A DNA stretch of 64,000 bases from positions 1 through 64,000 of the forward strand of contig PNKZ01000028.1 of the NCBI GenBank assembly GCA_013822735.1, in the 5' to 3' direction. Both the position numbers and the translations under genes were made by a program. Positions 38,725-47,534 of the stretch are shown here, one piece after another. Each line of letters begins with the position of its first letter. Position 1 is the stretch's first letter. The notes beneath the pieces were generated by a model. That model was not told where the DNA came from and ran no database searches. It was given only the letters and a program-made list of their open reading frames with translations. This DNA comes from Pirellula sp. (GTDB taxonomy: Bacteria; Planctomycetota; Planctomycetia; Pirellulales; PNKZ01).

Positions 38725-38799
38725 GGCGAGCGTCGAGCCGTAAGGCCGACGTGTCTTCTGATTGCAACCACACGTCGGCCTTACGGCTCGACGCTCGCC
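38725..38799. repeat. GCGAGCGTCGAGCCGTAAGG inverted repeat
   Basis: GGCGAGCGTCGAGCCGTAAG at 38725 and its reverse complement ending at 38799 form 30-bp arms separated by 15 bp. Single arms also end both copies of the 195-bp element. The right arm overlaps the glycosyltransferase gene, giving its last codons and stop. It may act as a bidirectional terminator between convergent rtcB and the glycosyltransferase. Confidence 0.85.
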
Positions 38800-40013
38800 A
38801 AGACTTCCTTGTAGTGCCGCAGTAGCCCGGCCGCCGATTGCTCGACCGAGAACGCCGCTTCAATGCGCCGTCGTCCTGCGCTTCCCATGCGCCGGGCGAG
38901 CGCAGCGTCGGCCAGGATCGATTGCACGGCCGTGCGCGCGGCGACCACGTCGTCGACCGGCACGAGCAGCGCCCCGTCGTCCGCCGCGTGCGGGAAGATC
39001 TCGCGCGTCCCGCCGACGTCGGTCGCAACGACCGGAACGCCACACGCGGCCGATTCGAGCAATACCCGCCCCAACGGCTCTTGCCGGGCCATGTGCAGCA
39101 GCAACGTAAACTGCGGCAGGATCCGCGGCACGTCGCTGCGCGTGCCCAGATAATGCACGCGATCGGCGATGCCCGCCTCGGCCGCGATCGCATGGAGCTT
39201 GAGCTCGTATTCGACCGTTTCCGGCTTTTCCGAATGCCGCTCGCCGAGGATTGCTAAATGGAGATTCGGATCGCCTTGCAGCAGCGGAGCGACGGCGGTT
39301 AGGGCCGTGTCTTGCCCCTTACGCAGGATGATTTGCCCGATGATGCCGATGAGCTTGACGTTCGACGGTAGTTGCAACTCGGTGCGGAGGTGGTGGTCGG
39401 GTTTACCCCTCACCCCCTGCCCCTCTCCCGCAAGGGGAGAGGGGCGAGTAAACACCGCCTCTCCCGCAAGCGGAGAGGGGCGAGAAAACACCGCCTCTCC
39501 CGCAAGCGGAGAGGGGCGAGAAAACACGGTCTCTCCCGCAAGGGGAGTGGGGAAGAAGATGGTCGTGTCGATGCCGTTGTGCAAGACGTGCGTTCTTGCG
39601 GCGTCGAGGCCTTGGGCGACGTGATGCGCTCGCACGGCTTCCGACACTGCAAGGAGCCGCGTATTCTGGTTGAGTTGCGCGATCTTCGTTGCGCTTAACT
39701 TGACGATGTCGCGTAGGTGGCCGATTGTCGGAACGCCGAGGGTGCTCGTTTGTACGCCGAGGTACAGCGACATCGCCAAGCTGTTGGCGTGGAGCAAACC
39801 ATAATGTCGGCGACTTACAACATCGGCCAATGCATCGTGCCGTCCGACGATCGCAATTGCTCGCTCGCGCAGTGCGTTTGCCAAAGCGCCGTCTTGCGGC
39901 GCTAAAAAGTCAAACTCCCATCCGGCCCCCTGCAGGTGCGGCAGTACCGCCAGGAGGGAACGCTCGCCGCCGTTGAGTGTTGCGTACTCGCAGAGCACCA
40001 GGGCGCGCGGCAT
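38781..40013 (-). CDS. Glycosyltransferase family 4 with repeat insertion
   Basis: The 410-residue protein has an N-terminal GT-B domain (CEYATLNGGERSLLAVLPHL), the HVLHNGID link region, and a C-terminal Rossmann domain with IIGQIILRKGQDTAL, HLAILGERHSE, VHYLGTRSDVPRIL and LLESAACGVPVVATDVGGTREIF, which includes the sugar-nucleotide EX7E motif. It probably transfers a sugar in a cell-surface or exopolysaccharide pathway, acceptor unknown. Residues about 153-205 are a low-complexity insertion of PSPLAGEAVFSR-type repeats encoded by palindromic DNA. The C-terminus (LASVEP) and stop come from another repeat. It is an orphan gene with no cluster. Confidence 0.85.
   Translation of the reverse strand: MPRALVLCEYATLNGGERSLLAVLPHLQGAGWEFDFLAPQDGALANALRERAIAIVGRHDALADVVSRRHYGLLHANSLAMSLYLGVQTSTLGVPTIGHLRDIVKLSATKIAQLNQNTRLLAVSEAVRAHHVAQGLDAARTHVLHNGIDTTIFFPTPLAGETVFSRPSPLAGEAVFSRPSPLAGEAVFTRPSPLAGEGQGVRGKPDHHLRTELQLPSNVKLIGIIGQIILRKGQDTALTAVAPLLQGDPNLHLAILGERHSEKPETVEYELKLHAIAAEAGIADRVHYLGTRSDVPRILPQFTLLLHMARQEPLGRVLLESAACGVPVVATDVGGTREIFPHAADDGALLVPVDDVVAARTAVQSILADAALARRMGSAGRRRIEAAFSVEQSAAGLLRHYKEVLASVEP
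39406..39553. repeat. Tandem palindromic repeat inside the glycosyltransferase gene
   Basis: CCCCTCACCCCCTGCCCCTC opens the array, which then has about four units of about 36 nt, each with CTCTCCCGCAAG facing its own reverse complement. 36 nt equals 12 codons, so the frame is preserved and the peptide PLAGEAVFSRPS repeats. Related single copies are at 48729-48769 and partly at 27556 and 46285. Confidence 0.85.
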
Positions 40014-40040
40014 AGGCTTGCAACTTTTCTCAATGCCGAG

Positions 40041-40119
40041 GCGAGCGGCAGGGTTTATCCCTGCCGTCTTCTGCTGAGTTCCATGTCACCGGACGGCGGG
40101 GGTGAACCCCGCCGCTCGC
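40041..40119. repeat. GC-rich hairpin repeat, copy 2
   Basis: GCGAGCGGCAGGGTTTATCC and a reverse partner ending GGGGTGAACCCCGCCGCTCGC-like. Same family as 32682-32766, but the left arm has several changes. It lies between dapA and the glycosyltransferase, both on the minus strand, so it could end dapA transcription. Confidence 0.75.
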
Positions 40120-40121
40120 AA

Positions 40122-41018
40122 TTACTTCGCCCCGATCAGCCCGTACTTGATCAGCGTCGTGCGGAGCTTGGCTTCTTCGGCGCCGGTGAGTTGCGTCATC
40201 GGCAGGCGGAGTTCGCCCGTGTCGCGGCCGAGCATCCGCATCGCGGCCTTGAGCGGAATAGGGTTGGTCGAGAGGCCGAGCATGTCGCGGCATAGCTGAA
40301 ACAGCTTCTTATGCCACTTCAGCGCTTCGGCGAAGTTGCCGGCGTCGAAGGCCGCGCAGAGCGCGATCATATCTTTCGGCACGATATTGCCGACCACCGA
40401 AATCACGCCGCGCCCGCCGACCGACATCAGCGGCAGCGTCAGGCTATCGTCGCCCGAGAGGACCGTGAGGTTCGTGGCCGCCGTGATGACCGAGGCCTGA
40501 TCCATCTGGCCGGTCGCTTCTTTCACCAGCGCGATGTTCGGCAGTTCGGCCATACGGACGATCGTTTCCGGCTCGATATTTTTGCCGGTGCGGCCCGGAA
40601 TGTTGTAGACGCAGATCGGCAGGCCGACCGCTTCGGCGATCGCCTTGTAGTGTTGATAGAAGCCTTCTTGCGTCGGCTTGTTGTAGTAGGGGGCGACGAT
40701 GAGCAACGCGTCGGCGCCGTCTTTCTCGGCCCGCTTCGAGAGCCGGAGCGCTTCGCGGGTGCTATTCGAGCCGGTGCCGGCCATCACCTTGATGCGGCCT
40801 TTGGCGACATCGACCACTTCGGCGACGACGCGCTCATGTTCATCGTGCGAGAGCGTCGGCGATTCGCCGGTGGTACCGACCGGAACGACGCACTTGGTGC
40901 CGGCCGCGATTTGGAATTCGACCTGTTCGCGTAGCAGCGCGTAATCGACTTCATCGTTCTTAAACGGCGTCGTGATGGCGACCGACAGCCCGGCGTAGGC
41001 TTCACCTTTAGTGCTCAT
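40122..41018 (-). CDS. dapA: 4-hydroxy-tetrahydrodipicolinate synthase
   Basis: DapA condenses pyruvate and aspartate semialdehyde, the first committed step of lysine and diaminopimelate synthesis. The 298 residues form the TIM barrel with [29 protein letters not shown], the catalytic tyrosine in [11 protein letters not shown] and the Schiff-base lysine in [13 protein letters not shown], plus [23 protein letters not shown]. The track start is a TTG at 41030; the ATG at 41018 fits [15 protein letters not shown]. It is downstream of pdxJ on the same strand with 60 bp between. Diaminopimelate synthesis would also serve a peptidoglycan, if one is present. Confidence 0.95.
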   Translation of the reverse strand: MSTKGEAYAGLSVAITTPFKNDEVDYALLREQVEFQIAAGTKCVVPVGTTGESPTLSHDEHERVVAEVVDVAKGRIKVMAGTGSNSTREALRLSKRAEKDGADALLIVAPYYNKPTQEGFYQHYKAIAEAVGLPICVYNIPGRTGKNIEPETIVRMAELPNIALVKEATGQMDQASVITAATNLTVLSGDDSLTLPLMSVGGRGVISVVGNIVPKDMIALCAAFDAGNFAEALKWHKKLFQLCRDMLGLSTNPIPLKAAMRMLGRDTGELRLPMTQLTGAEEAKLRTTLIKYGLIGAK

Positions 41019-41078
41019 GGAACTCTGCAATCTCTGTAACTGTGTTGTTGCGGTACTGTTTTGTTGTCGTTGCGGGTA

Positions 41079-41792
41079 CTACTGAATGAGCTGCTTCATC
41101 TCGCGCACGGCCTGCTGGAAGCCGACCATGATGGCTCGGGCCACGATGCTATGGCCGATGTTGAGCTCGTCCATGTGCGGAATGTCGGCGACGGCCCGAG
41201 CGTTCTGGTAGTTCAAGCCGTGGCCTGCGTGCAGGGTCATCCCCGCGGCAGCGATCTCCTTCGCGGCGACCGTAAGCTTCACCAATTCCGCCTCGCGCGC
41301 TCGGCCCGGCTTCGCCAAGGCGTAGCAACCGGTGTGGAGTTCTACGGCGTCGGCGCCCAGTTGTTTGCCGAGCTCGATCTGCTTGAGATCGGCATCGAGA
41401 AACAAGCTCACGATCATGCCGGCGTCGTGCAGACGCTTGATGGTTTCGGCCGTGCGATCGCGGGCCGCGATGACGTCGAGCCCCCCTTCGGTCGTGACTT
41501 CCTGGCGATTCTCCGGCACCAGCGTGACCTGCTCGGGCTTCACCTGGCAGGCGATATCGCAGACGGCACGTTCGCAGGCCATTTCCAAGTTGAGCTTTAC
41601 CGTGACCGTTTCGCGGAGCACGCGGAGGTCGCGGTCTTGGATGTGTCGGCGGTCTTCGCGCAAGTGCAGCGTGATGCCGTCGGCGCCGCCGAGTTCGGCG
41701 AGCGCGGCGGCCCACACGGGGTCGGGCTCATAGGTGCGCCGGGCCTGCCGCACGGTTGCGACATGGTCGATGTTGACGCCGAGGTGTGCCAT
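41079..41792 (-). CDS. pdxJ: Pyridoxine 5'-phosphate synthase
   Basis: PdxJ joins 1-deoxyxylulose 5-phosphate and 3-amino-2-oxopropyl phosphate to pyridoxine 5'-phosphate in the DXP-dependent vitamin B6 pathway. The 237 residues have [84 protein letters not shown] and [11 protein letters not shown], all hallmarks of the family. The E. coli enzyme is 243 residues. The ATG at 41792 is used. It is followed by dapA in the same direction, so the two may form an operon. Confidence 0.97.
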   Translation of the reverse strand: MAHLGVNIDHVATVRQARRTYEPDPVWAAALAELGGADGITLHLREDRRHIQDRDLRVLRETVTVKLNLEMACERAVCDIACQVKPEQVTLVPENRQEVTTEGGLDVIAARDRTAETIKRLHDAGMIVSLFLDADLKQIELGKQLGADAVELHTGCYALAKPGRAREAELVKLTVAAKEIAAAGMTLHAGHGLNYQNARAVADIPHMDELNIGHSIVARAIMVGFQQAVREMKQLIQ

Positions 41793-41889
41793 GCTGAAAG
41801 TGTCTGAAAGTAAGGGGAAACCGCGATTATATCGGTAGTGCCCGCGGTCACAAGCGGCGAGAATGGTCTCGCCTCAAGGAGACCCGAAG

Positions 41890-42078
41890 ATGGATTTGGT
41901 TCGCTGGCTCACCCTGGCGGCTCTTTCGATGTTTCTGCTCGAAGGGTTCGCGCTGAGCGTATTTCCGCAACAGTTTCAGCAACTGCTCGCCACGGCCGAG
42001 CCGCGCACGCTGCAGGTGCTCGGCGTGGTCGAAACGATGATTGCCATCGGCCTAATCGCCGGAATTCTCAGCGGCTGA
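41890..42078 (+). CDS. DUF2065 family small membrane protein
   Basis: The 62-residue protein has two hydrophobic stretches, LTLAALSMFLLEGFALSVFP and TLQVLGVVETMIAIGLIAGI, joined by a polar segment. This resembles the YjeT/DUF2065 family of small inner-membrane proteins with unknown role, often near hfl genes in other bacteria. AAGGAG is well placed before the ATG at 41890, which rules out the track start at 41863. It is divergent from pdxJ. Confidence 0.75.
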   Translation: MDLVRWLTLAALSMFLLEGFALSVFPQQFQQLLATAEPRTLQVLGVVETMIAIGLIAGILSG

Positions 42079-42357
42079 GCCGAGGCATTCGCGGCCACGG
42101 GGCATTTCCCGCAGCCGCCGATGGTCGTAACGGCTGTGAGGCCCGATACGCGTTTTTGCCCCGCGGCAGCCCGAATTTTTTGCTCCCCAGGCGTTTCTGA
42201 CCTAGGGTTGCTCTTGTCGGCGGACTGCTCGCAAGTTCGCCGCCGCCCGTCCTTCCGGCCTGCCTTCGCCATCGGCCCGGTTGCCGATTCCCGCCTGTCT
42301 GCCGCACCTCACCGACGCTCACCCTTGCTCGACACCTACGACGGTTGCAAGACATCC

Positions 42358-42696
42358 ATGATGACCTGCCAAGACCTTGCCGCGCGCATTGAAGAACTCC
42401 AGCCGGAAGCGCCGCCGCGCGATGTGGCACGGCTCTGCCTGCTGCTCTCCAACATGGTCGAAAACCTCGACAAGTTGTTCGACGACGAGCAACTTTACGA
42501 AGCGTGGGTGCGGGCCGGGCTCCGGCTACAATCGGTCACCGATCAGCACGCCGCGATGACGGAAGACCTGGAAACGCTCGCGCTCAGCAATCCCGACGAG
42601 CTTTCGCAGGACGACTTCTTCACGCTCTTCCGCGCCATCAAGGTGCAGAGCCGGGTGCTCGACTTGTACGTCGGTCAGACCGTGACGACCGAGTGA
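42358..42696 (+). CDS. Hypothetical helical protein
   Basis: I do not recognise the family. The 112-residue acidic protein is largely helical (LAARIEELQPEA, VARLCLLLSNMVENLDKLFD, SQDDFFTLFRAIKVQSRVLD) and has no signal peptide, transmembrane segment or cysteine pair. It has two adjacent ATGs at 42358 and 42361. The upstream ORF region of the track shows no similarity. Its end overlaps the convergent CbiA-like gene end by 22 bases. Confidence 0.55.
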   Translation: MMTCQDLAARIEELQPEAPPRDVARLCLLLSNMVENLDKLFDDEQLYEAWVRAGLRLQSVTDQHAAMTEDLETLALSNPDELSQDDFFTLFRAIKVQSRVLDLYVGQTVTTE

Positions 42697-44057
42697 AGCG
42701 GCAGCTCAAAGCGTGCGGGCTCCAGCAGCGCCGGGAGAAGGTCGGCGGCGCCGAGATGCACTTGCAGCGTGCCGCCGACGATATTGCCCGTGGCGACGAG
42801 CGTCGGTGCGCCGTCGACTTCGTGGAGCGTTTCGATCGGCTCCAAGAGTTCCATCCGCCAGGCGCGGCTGCGGTAGGCTCTGAGCGTGCGGCCTTCCGGG
42901 ATGAGCCAATTCTCGCCGACCGGCGTCAGCTCCAGAGGTTCCGGCGGTCCGGCATGTTCGCTGCGCACGGCCGCCAGCGGCAGCAAATTCGTCATCGGGT
43001 AATCGTACCCGTCGGCCCCGCGTAGCGAACGGCCGAGATAGGCACAGCCGCCCCCTTCCGCATAGATGCGGCCGCCGCGACGGGCAAACTCGCGCAACGA
43101 CGTTTGCATGCAAAAGTTCGCTGCTAGTTCCGCGGCATGGCGATCGGTACGGCCGCACCCGAGCAGCAGGACATCGGCCCGCTCCGGAATCGCTTCGTCA
43201 TGCAAAGGCGAAAAATCAACGACGCGAGCGCCGCCGCGCTCGAGCGCTTCGAGTTGATCGGGGAAATAGCCGCGAAACGCTTCGTCGTACGCGACGGCGA
43301 TCGTCGGCCGATCGCTTGCCGAGAGCTTGCGATATTCGACCGGTGCGACCCCTGCGGCGGGAATCGCCGGGCGATCGACGATGAACTCCAACAGTTTCGG
43401 TTCGACGTAACGCGCGAACGACTCGGCCAAGCTGGTGCAGACGGCATGCGGCACCACGCTCCCCGGCGGCAACGACACGAGCGCCTGTCGAATCCCTTCA
43501 TCGCGCGGCAACCCGCCGACGACCGGCACGCCCCACGTTCCTTCCAGGCACGTTTGCACGAGCGCGAACTGCTCGTCGCTCAGAATTCCGTCGACCAGCA
43601 CGCCGTCCACGGCGTCGGGCCGGGGCGGGATTCGGCAATCGGCGGCTTGCGCCGCATCGAGAATCACCAGTCGCGGCAGGTCGAGCAATCGGCACAGGGC
43701 GTCGAGCGAACCGCCGGCACGCGACACGGGATCGCCGACCGAAGATTCAAACTCCCCTTCCACCAGCACAAACTGCGCCTCTTGATAAGCGTCGATGAGC
43801 GTGCGTCGACATGCCTCGCGCGACATCACCCACGCATCAAGGTGCCGCGCCGGGCTCCCTGTAGCGGTGATCGCCCCTTGCAGTCCGCAGTAGCAGGCGC
43901 GCGAATGGTAATGCCGCACCTGCCGCCCGTGTGCGAGGAGATAGCCTGCCAAGGCCCACGCCATCGGTCCGGATGGGTTTGCGATGCCGGCCGATGGTCG
44001 CTGCAGTGAAGTCGTGTTTCCCAAATAGCCGAGTGCCGCGCGCGGGAAACGAGACAT
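42675..44057 (-). CDS. CbiA/CobB-like protein lacking key active-site residues
   Basis: The 460-residue protein has the two-domain layout of cobyrinic acid a,c-diamide synthase: an N-terminal ATP-dependent domain (GSPARHLDAWVMSREACRR, FVLVEGEFESSVGD, LVILDAAQAA) and a C-terminal amidotransferase-like domain (TIAVAYDEAFRGYFPDQLEAL). Two sites are degenerate. The P-loop GxSGxGKT is replaced by GIANPSGPMAW, and the amidotransferase motif AECGGxxYLG appears as YAEGGGCAYLGR, moving the cysteine three residues. No other cobalamin gene is in the window. It may be a pseudoenzyme or have a changed role. Ribosome site before the ATG at 44057 is weak. Confidence 0.8.
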   Translation of the reverse strand: MSRFPRAALGYLGNTTSLQRPSAGIANPSGPMAWALAGYLLAHGRQVRHYHSRACYCGLQGAITATGSPARHLDAWVMSREACRRTLIDAYQEAQFVLVEGEFESSVGDPVSRAGGSLDALCRLLDLPRLVILDAAQAADCRIPPRPDAVDGVLVDGILSDEQFALVQTCLEGTWGVPVVGGLPRDEGIRQALVSLPPGSVVPHAVCTSLAESFARYVEPKLLEFIVDRPAIPAAGVAPVEYRKLSASDRPTIAVAYDEAFRGYFPDQLEALERGGARVVDFSPLHDEAIPERADVLLLGCGRTDRHAAELAANFCMQTSLREFARRGGRIYAEGGGCAYLGRSLRGADGYDYPMTNLLPLAAVRSEHAGPPEPLELTPVGENWLIPEGRTLRAYRSRAWRMELLEPIETLHEVDGAPTLVATGNIVGGTLQVHLGAADLLPALLEPARFELPLHSVVTV

Positions 44058-44418
44058 ATAGAATCGGCCTTACGGGTGCGAACGAAAACGGTATGTCCCC
44101 TCCATGTGACGGTGTTTGCATTCGGGGCTGCCTGGGGCAAACCCTTCGCAAAAACTCCGCCGATGGGGGTCTCGATAACCGTAATTCTTCGCGCCGCGGC
44201 GCGCCGGTCAAGCCTTCGGCCTTTGAAGCCGACGGCTGGTCAATCGAACCCGCGGGGCGCAAATCCCGCGAAATCCCGCGATTTTCCAGCTGTAAACGCC
44301 GACCGGCCGTGCGACCGACGGGATCCCGGTTGTGGCTCCACACCACGCACAGGACACCCTTCGATCGACGGCCGGTTGCTTTATCGGCGGCAGTCTCAGG
44401 AGAGAGTAACTGAGAATG
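44058..44418. other. Intergenic region between CbiA-like gene and htrA end
   Basis: 361 bp. The small frames here lack support. The region is the upstream region of the CbiA-like gene and the downstream region of htrA, both on the minus strand. I looked for a cobalamin riboswitch and found none. The reading GTGTGGAGCCACAAC-like segment near 44330 could be a repeat of another type. Confidence 0.45.
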
Positions 44419-46008
44419 CTACCGTTCGATCACGACGAAGCGGTTGCCTTGCGCCGTTCGCACAAGCATCAACACCCCTTCGTCTTTCGGTTGCGACTCG
44501 AGGGCCTTCTTGAAGCCTTCGACGTCGGTCACATTCACCTTACCGACCCGGCGGATCAGCATCCCTTCGCGGATGCCGGCGGTGTGGGCCGGTCCGTCGG
44601 GAGTGACGTTGGTCACGACCACGCCCGCCGATCCGGCGATGCCGAGTTGCTTGGCTTCGGCAGCCGTCACGTCGGCTACTTCCAGGCCCAGTTCGTCATG
44701 CTCGGCCGATTCGACCTTACCCGGGCTCGGTTCGTCGTCTCTGCCAACGGTCGGGCGTCCGAAGTTTTGCGGCAGCGCCTTCGCGACGACGTTCACAATC
44801 ATTTGCTTGCCGTCGCGGAGCACCGTGGCACGTTGCTTCGTATTCAACTCGGAACGTTCAACGACCTCTTGCAGTTCGCGCGGTCCGTGAACTTTCACGC
44901 CGTTGTAGTCGAGGATCACGTCTCCTTCTTGCAATCCGGCTTCCGCGGCAGGCGTATCCGGATGCACTTCGGTGACGAGCACCCCTTCCCCGCGCTTGGT
45001 GCCGAACTTTTCGGCGAGTTCGGAATTCACCATCTCGATGCCGACGCCGAGGTAGGCCCGTTCGACCTTGCCGCCGGAGATCAATTGCGGCGTGATCCAC
45101 TTGGCCAAGCTCGACGGAACGGCGAAGCCGATGCCGTCGTTGCCGCCGCCGTTGGAGGCGATGGCCGTATTGATGCCGATCACTTCGCCTTCGAGATTCA
45201 CGAGCGGGCCGCCCGAGTTGCCCGGGTTAATGGCGGCGTCGGTTTGCAGAAAGTTGGCCCGTTGCGCGGCGCCGATCTGCCGACCCTTACCGCTGATGAT
45301 GCCCGCGCTGACGGTTTGCTCCAGGCCGAACGGATTGCCGACCGCGATGACCCAGTCACCGATTTCCAAAGCATCGGAGTTGCCGAGCTTGGCGGCCGGA
45401 AGATCGCCGGCCTTTTCGATGCTGATCACGGCCAGATCGGTCTGCGGATCGGTCTTGATGTTGGTCGCCGTGAATTCGCGACCGTCGGCCAGGCGCACGG
45501 TCACGACGTCGGCGCCGTTGACGACGTGGTTGTTCGTCAGAATGATGCCCGACTTGTCGATGATCACTCCGGAGCCGGCGCCGGATTGCCGCGGGGTTTG
45601 CTGCTGCATGCCGCGCTGCATCCGTTCGAGGTCTTCTTCGCTGAAGAATTGTTCGAAGGGAGTTCCTTCAAACGGGTTCTGCCCGTTACGCATGCCGGGC
45701 CGTCCGCGGAGGGCTCCGCCGCCGCGTACGGCGTGCGGTTTGGTTTCGGTTTCGATCGTCACGACCGACGGCAGAATGGTCGCCGCGGCGCTGCGAAACG
45801 CCGACGACAGCTCGTAAGCATGCGACTTCGCCTTTTCGTTGGCCGGCGAATCGATGGCCGGGCCGGCAATGACCGTGCCGCCGGTCGTTGTGGCGGGCAC
45901 TTGCTCGGCCGAGTGCGATTGGCTCCAGAGTAATCCGCCGCCCAGTGCGACGGCCCCGAAGAGCGCGATGGCGGAAGCCGATTTTCCGCGATTTGTGAGG
46001 TGCGACAT
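44419..46008 (-). CDS. HtrA/DegP-type serine protease
   Basis: The 529-residue exported protease or chaperone degrades misfolded envelope proteins. A short N-terminal signal anchor (AIALFGAVALGGGLLW) is followed by a trypsin-like domain with the catalytic histidine in LTNNHVVNGADV, aspartate in TDPQTDLAVISI and serine in NPGNSGGPLVNLEG, and two PDZ domains (AYLGVGIEMVNSEL; EVADVTAAEAKQLGIAGSAG). A Pro/Gly/Gln-rich segment lies before the core. The track start at 46134 is too long; the ATG at 46008 has GGAGG nine bases upstream. It is divergent from rnc. Gene name is DegP-like rather than certain DegP. Confidence 0.94.
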   Translation of the reverse strand: MSHLTNRGKSASAIALFGAVALGGGLLWSQSHSAEQVPATTTGGTVIAGPAIDSPANEKAKSHAYELSSAFRSAAATILPSVVTIETETKPHAVRGGGALRGRPGMRNGQNPFEGTPFEQFFSEEDLERMQRGMQQQTPRQSGAGSGVIIDKSGIILTNNHVVNGADVVTVRLADGREFTATNIKTDPQTDLAVISIEKAGDLPAAKLGNSDALEIGDWVIAVGNPFGLEQTVSAGIISGKGRQIGAAQRANFLQTDAAINPGNSGGPLVNLEGEVIGINTAIASNGGGNDGIGFAVPSSLAKWITPQLISGGKVERAYLGVGIEMVNSELAEKFGTKRGEGVLVTEVHPDTPAAEAGLQEGDVILDYNGVKVHGPRELQEVVERSELNTKQRATVLRDGKQMIVNVVAKALPQNFGRPTVGRDDEPSPGKVESAEHDELGLEVADVTAAEAKQLGIAGSAGVVVTNVTPDGPAHTAGIREGMLIRRVGKVNVTDVEGFKKALESQPKDEGVLMLVRTAQGNRFVVIER

Positions 46009-46568
46009 ACGTTCAATCCTCCCTGGATGTGGACCAGTTGACTTGTGCGATATTAAGGAGCGGGCGAACTTGCCTGCTCCTGTCTGCCCATTCTTGAGAA
46101 CGCTTTGCACGTCGCCGGAAACTTTCGACGTCAAAACAATTCTACGGACCGGTTTGGGCCTGGTTCATCGCTCATGCCGGCAAGCGATGAGCATTGAACC
46201 AGCCCCAAATGCAGCCTGAGAGAGAAGTTGCCGCGCGGCCGGCCATCTTGCACCTGGACGATTCGTAAGGGCGAGGCAGGGAAAAGGGGTCGGGGGGCAG
46301 GGGTGAGTAACGCGGGCTGAATGAATGCAGTTTCGACTTCGCCAACCCCTCGGCCCTGCCCCGCACCGCTTCCTCCGGCGTTGACAAAACTTGGCCCGCT
46401 AATTAGGGTTAGGTCAGTTTCGAACCTCCACCTTTACCTAAATTTGGTTGGGTGCGGGAACGGGCTCCTCGGCGAATCGCGGCGGCGATTCCGGCGACGA
46501 TTCACTGCAAGCAGATCGCGGCGAATCGGCTCGGTGCCTCTTCCCCTATTCAGCCTCCAGCGCACCTT
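46009..46568. other. Intergenic region between divergent htrA and rnc
   Basis: 560 bp. It includes the rnc promoter candidate and a fragment of the GGGGTGAG repeat (46285-46309). No gene was found; frames here are without family signs. Confidence 0.5.
46381..46409 (+). promoter_or_regulatory. Probable promoter of rnc
   Basis: A perfect TTGACA at 46381-46386, a 17-bp spacer and TAGGGT at 46404-46409. The leader would be about 155 bases. The -10 is poor, so this is moderate support. Confidence 0.4.
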
Positions 46569-47312
46569 ATGGGGATGAATGAAGCGCCCGCTCCCGACCT
46601 TGTCGGCGACGGCGACGAATTGTTTCGTGTTTGTGAAGAGCGGATTGGGTATACGTTTCAGGATCGTTCGCTATTGCGATCGGCGCTGACGCATGCTTCC
46701 GGCGCTCAGCACCGCTTGGCGTCGAACGAACGCTTGGAATTTCTCGGCGACTCCATTCTGGGCGCCGTGATTTGCGAGCTCCTCTTCCATCGGTTTCCCG
46801 AGTACCAGGAAGGGGAACTCACGAAAATCAAATCGGTCGTCGTGAGCCGCATCACCTGCGCCAAGGTCAGCCAGCGGCTCGGGCTCGATGAATTTCTCTT
46901 GCTCGGCAAAGGGATGTCGATCGCCGACGGTCTCCCGCAATCGCTCTTGGCCGACGTATTTGAATCGCTCGTGGCGGCCGTGTATCTCGACGGCGGGCAT
47001 GCGGCCGTGCGCGACATGATCGAACGCCATATTGCCCCGGAAATCGACGTGGCCGTCGACGGAGAGCACGCGGGCAACTACAAGTCGGTGCTTCAGCATC
47101 TTGCGCAACGTGAGTTCGGCACGACGCCGACTTATCAACTTCTCGACGAGAAGGGGCCCGACCATAGCAAGTGCTTCCAGATTGCCGCCGTGATCGGCCG
47201 CAATCGCTATGCACCGGCTTGGGGTCGCAACAAGAAAGAGTCGGAACAACGGGCTGCCCACAACGCACTCTGCGAAATGCGCGGCGAAGAAGTGCCCTAC
47301 CCGGGCGAGTAG
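46569..47312 (+). CDS. rnc: Ribonuclease III
   Basis: RNase III cuts double-stranded RNA in rRNA and mRNA processing. The 247 residues have the catalytic signature NERLEFLGDSILGAVI near residue 45, the second acidic site region LADVFESLVAAVYLDGG near 130, and a double-stranded RNA-binding domain at the C-terminus (NYKSVLQHLAQREFG, FQIAAVIGRN, KESEQRAAHNAL). E. coli RNase III is 226 residues. The track start at 46452 is not supported. ATGs at 46569 and 46575 are near equal choices. It is followed by a hairpin repeat and then argJ. Confidence 0.95.
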   Translation: MGMNEAPAPDLVGDGDELFRVCEERIGYTFQDRSLLRSALTHASGAQHRLASNERLEFLGDSILGAVICELLFHRFPEYQEGELTKIKSVVVSRITCAKVSQRLGLDEFLLLGKGMSIADGLPQSLLADVFESLVAAVYLDGGHAAVRDMIERHIAPEIDVAVDGEHAGNYKSVLQHLAQREFGTTPTYQLLDEKGPDHSKCFQIAAVIGRNRYAPAWGRNKKESEQRAAHNALCEMRGEEVPYPGE

Positions 47313-47333
47313 CCAAAGTTGCGAACTCCATAG

Positions 47334-47411
47334 AGCGAGCTGCGGGGTTTATCCCCGCGGTCTGAGTTTCACAAACCAAGGAAGACGGCGGCGATAAACC
47401 CCGCCGCTCGC
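47334..47411. repeat. GC-rich hairpin repeat, copy 3
   Basis: GCGAGCTGCGGGGTTTATCC pairs with a partner ending GATAAACCCCGCCGCTCGC-like. It lies 22 bp after the rnc stop and before argJ, both on the plus strand. It may separate their transcripts. Same family as 32682, 40041 and 56067. Confidence 0.75.
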
Positions 47412-47534
47412 AGTTCGTCGATAGGCGAACCTTGGAACTCGCCGCGGTATCTTTAGCCGCGGCGGCTCGCGTGGTACAACGGTCGCTCGGTTTCGGCCTT
47501 GGTACGCTCCCCTTCATCGAGCAAGAAAATCGAG

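Noticed and set aside
39406-39553. The tandem repeats as a CRISPR array
   Set aside because: Units are 36 nt and directly joined, with no unique spacers, and are themselves palindromic. They are translated in frame within a glycosyltransferase, and no cas gene is in the window.
44058-44350. A cobalamin riboswitch upstream of the CbiA-like gene
   Set aside because: On the minus strand I did not find the conserved GCCACTG B12 box or the associated structure.
44416-45933. A 505-residue plus-strand frame opposite htrA
   Set aside because: Antisense of a gene with a clear catalytic triad and PDZ domains.
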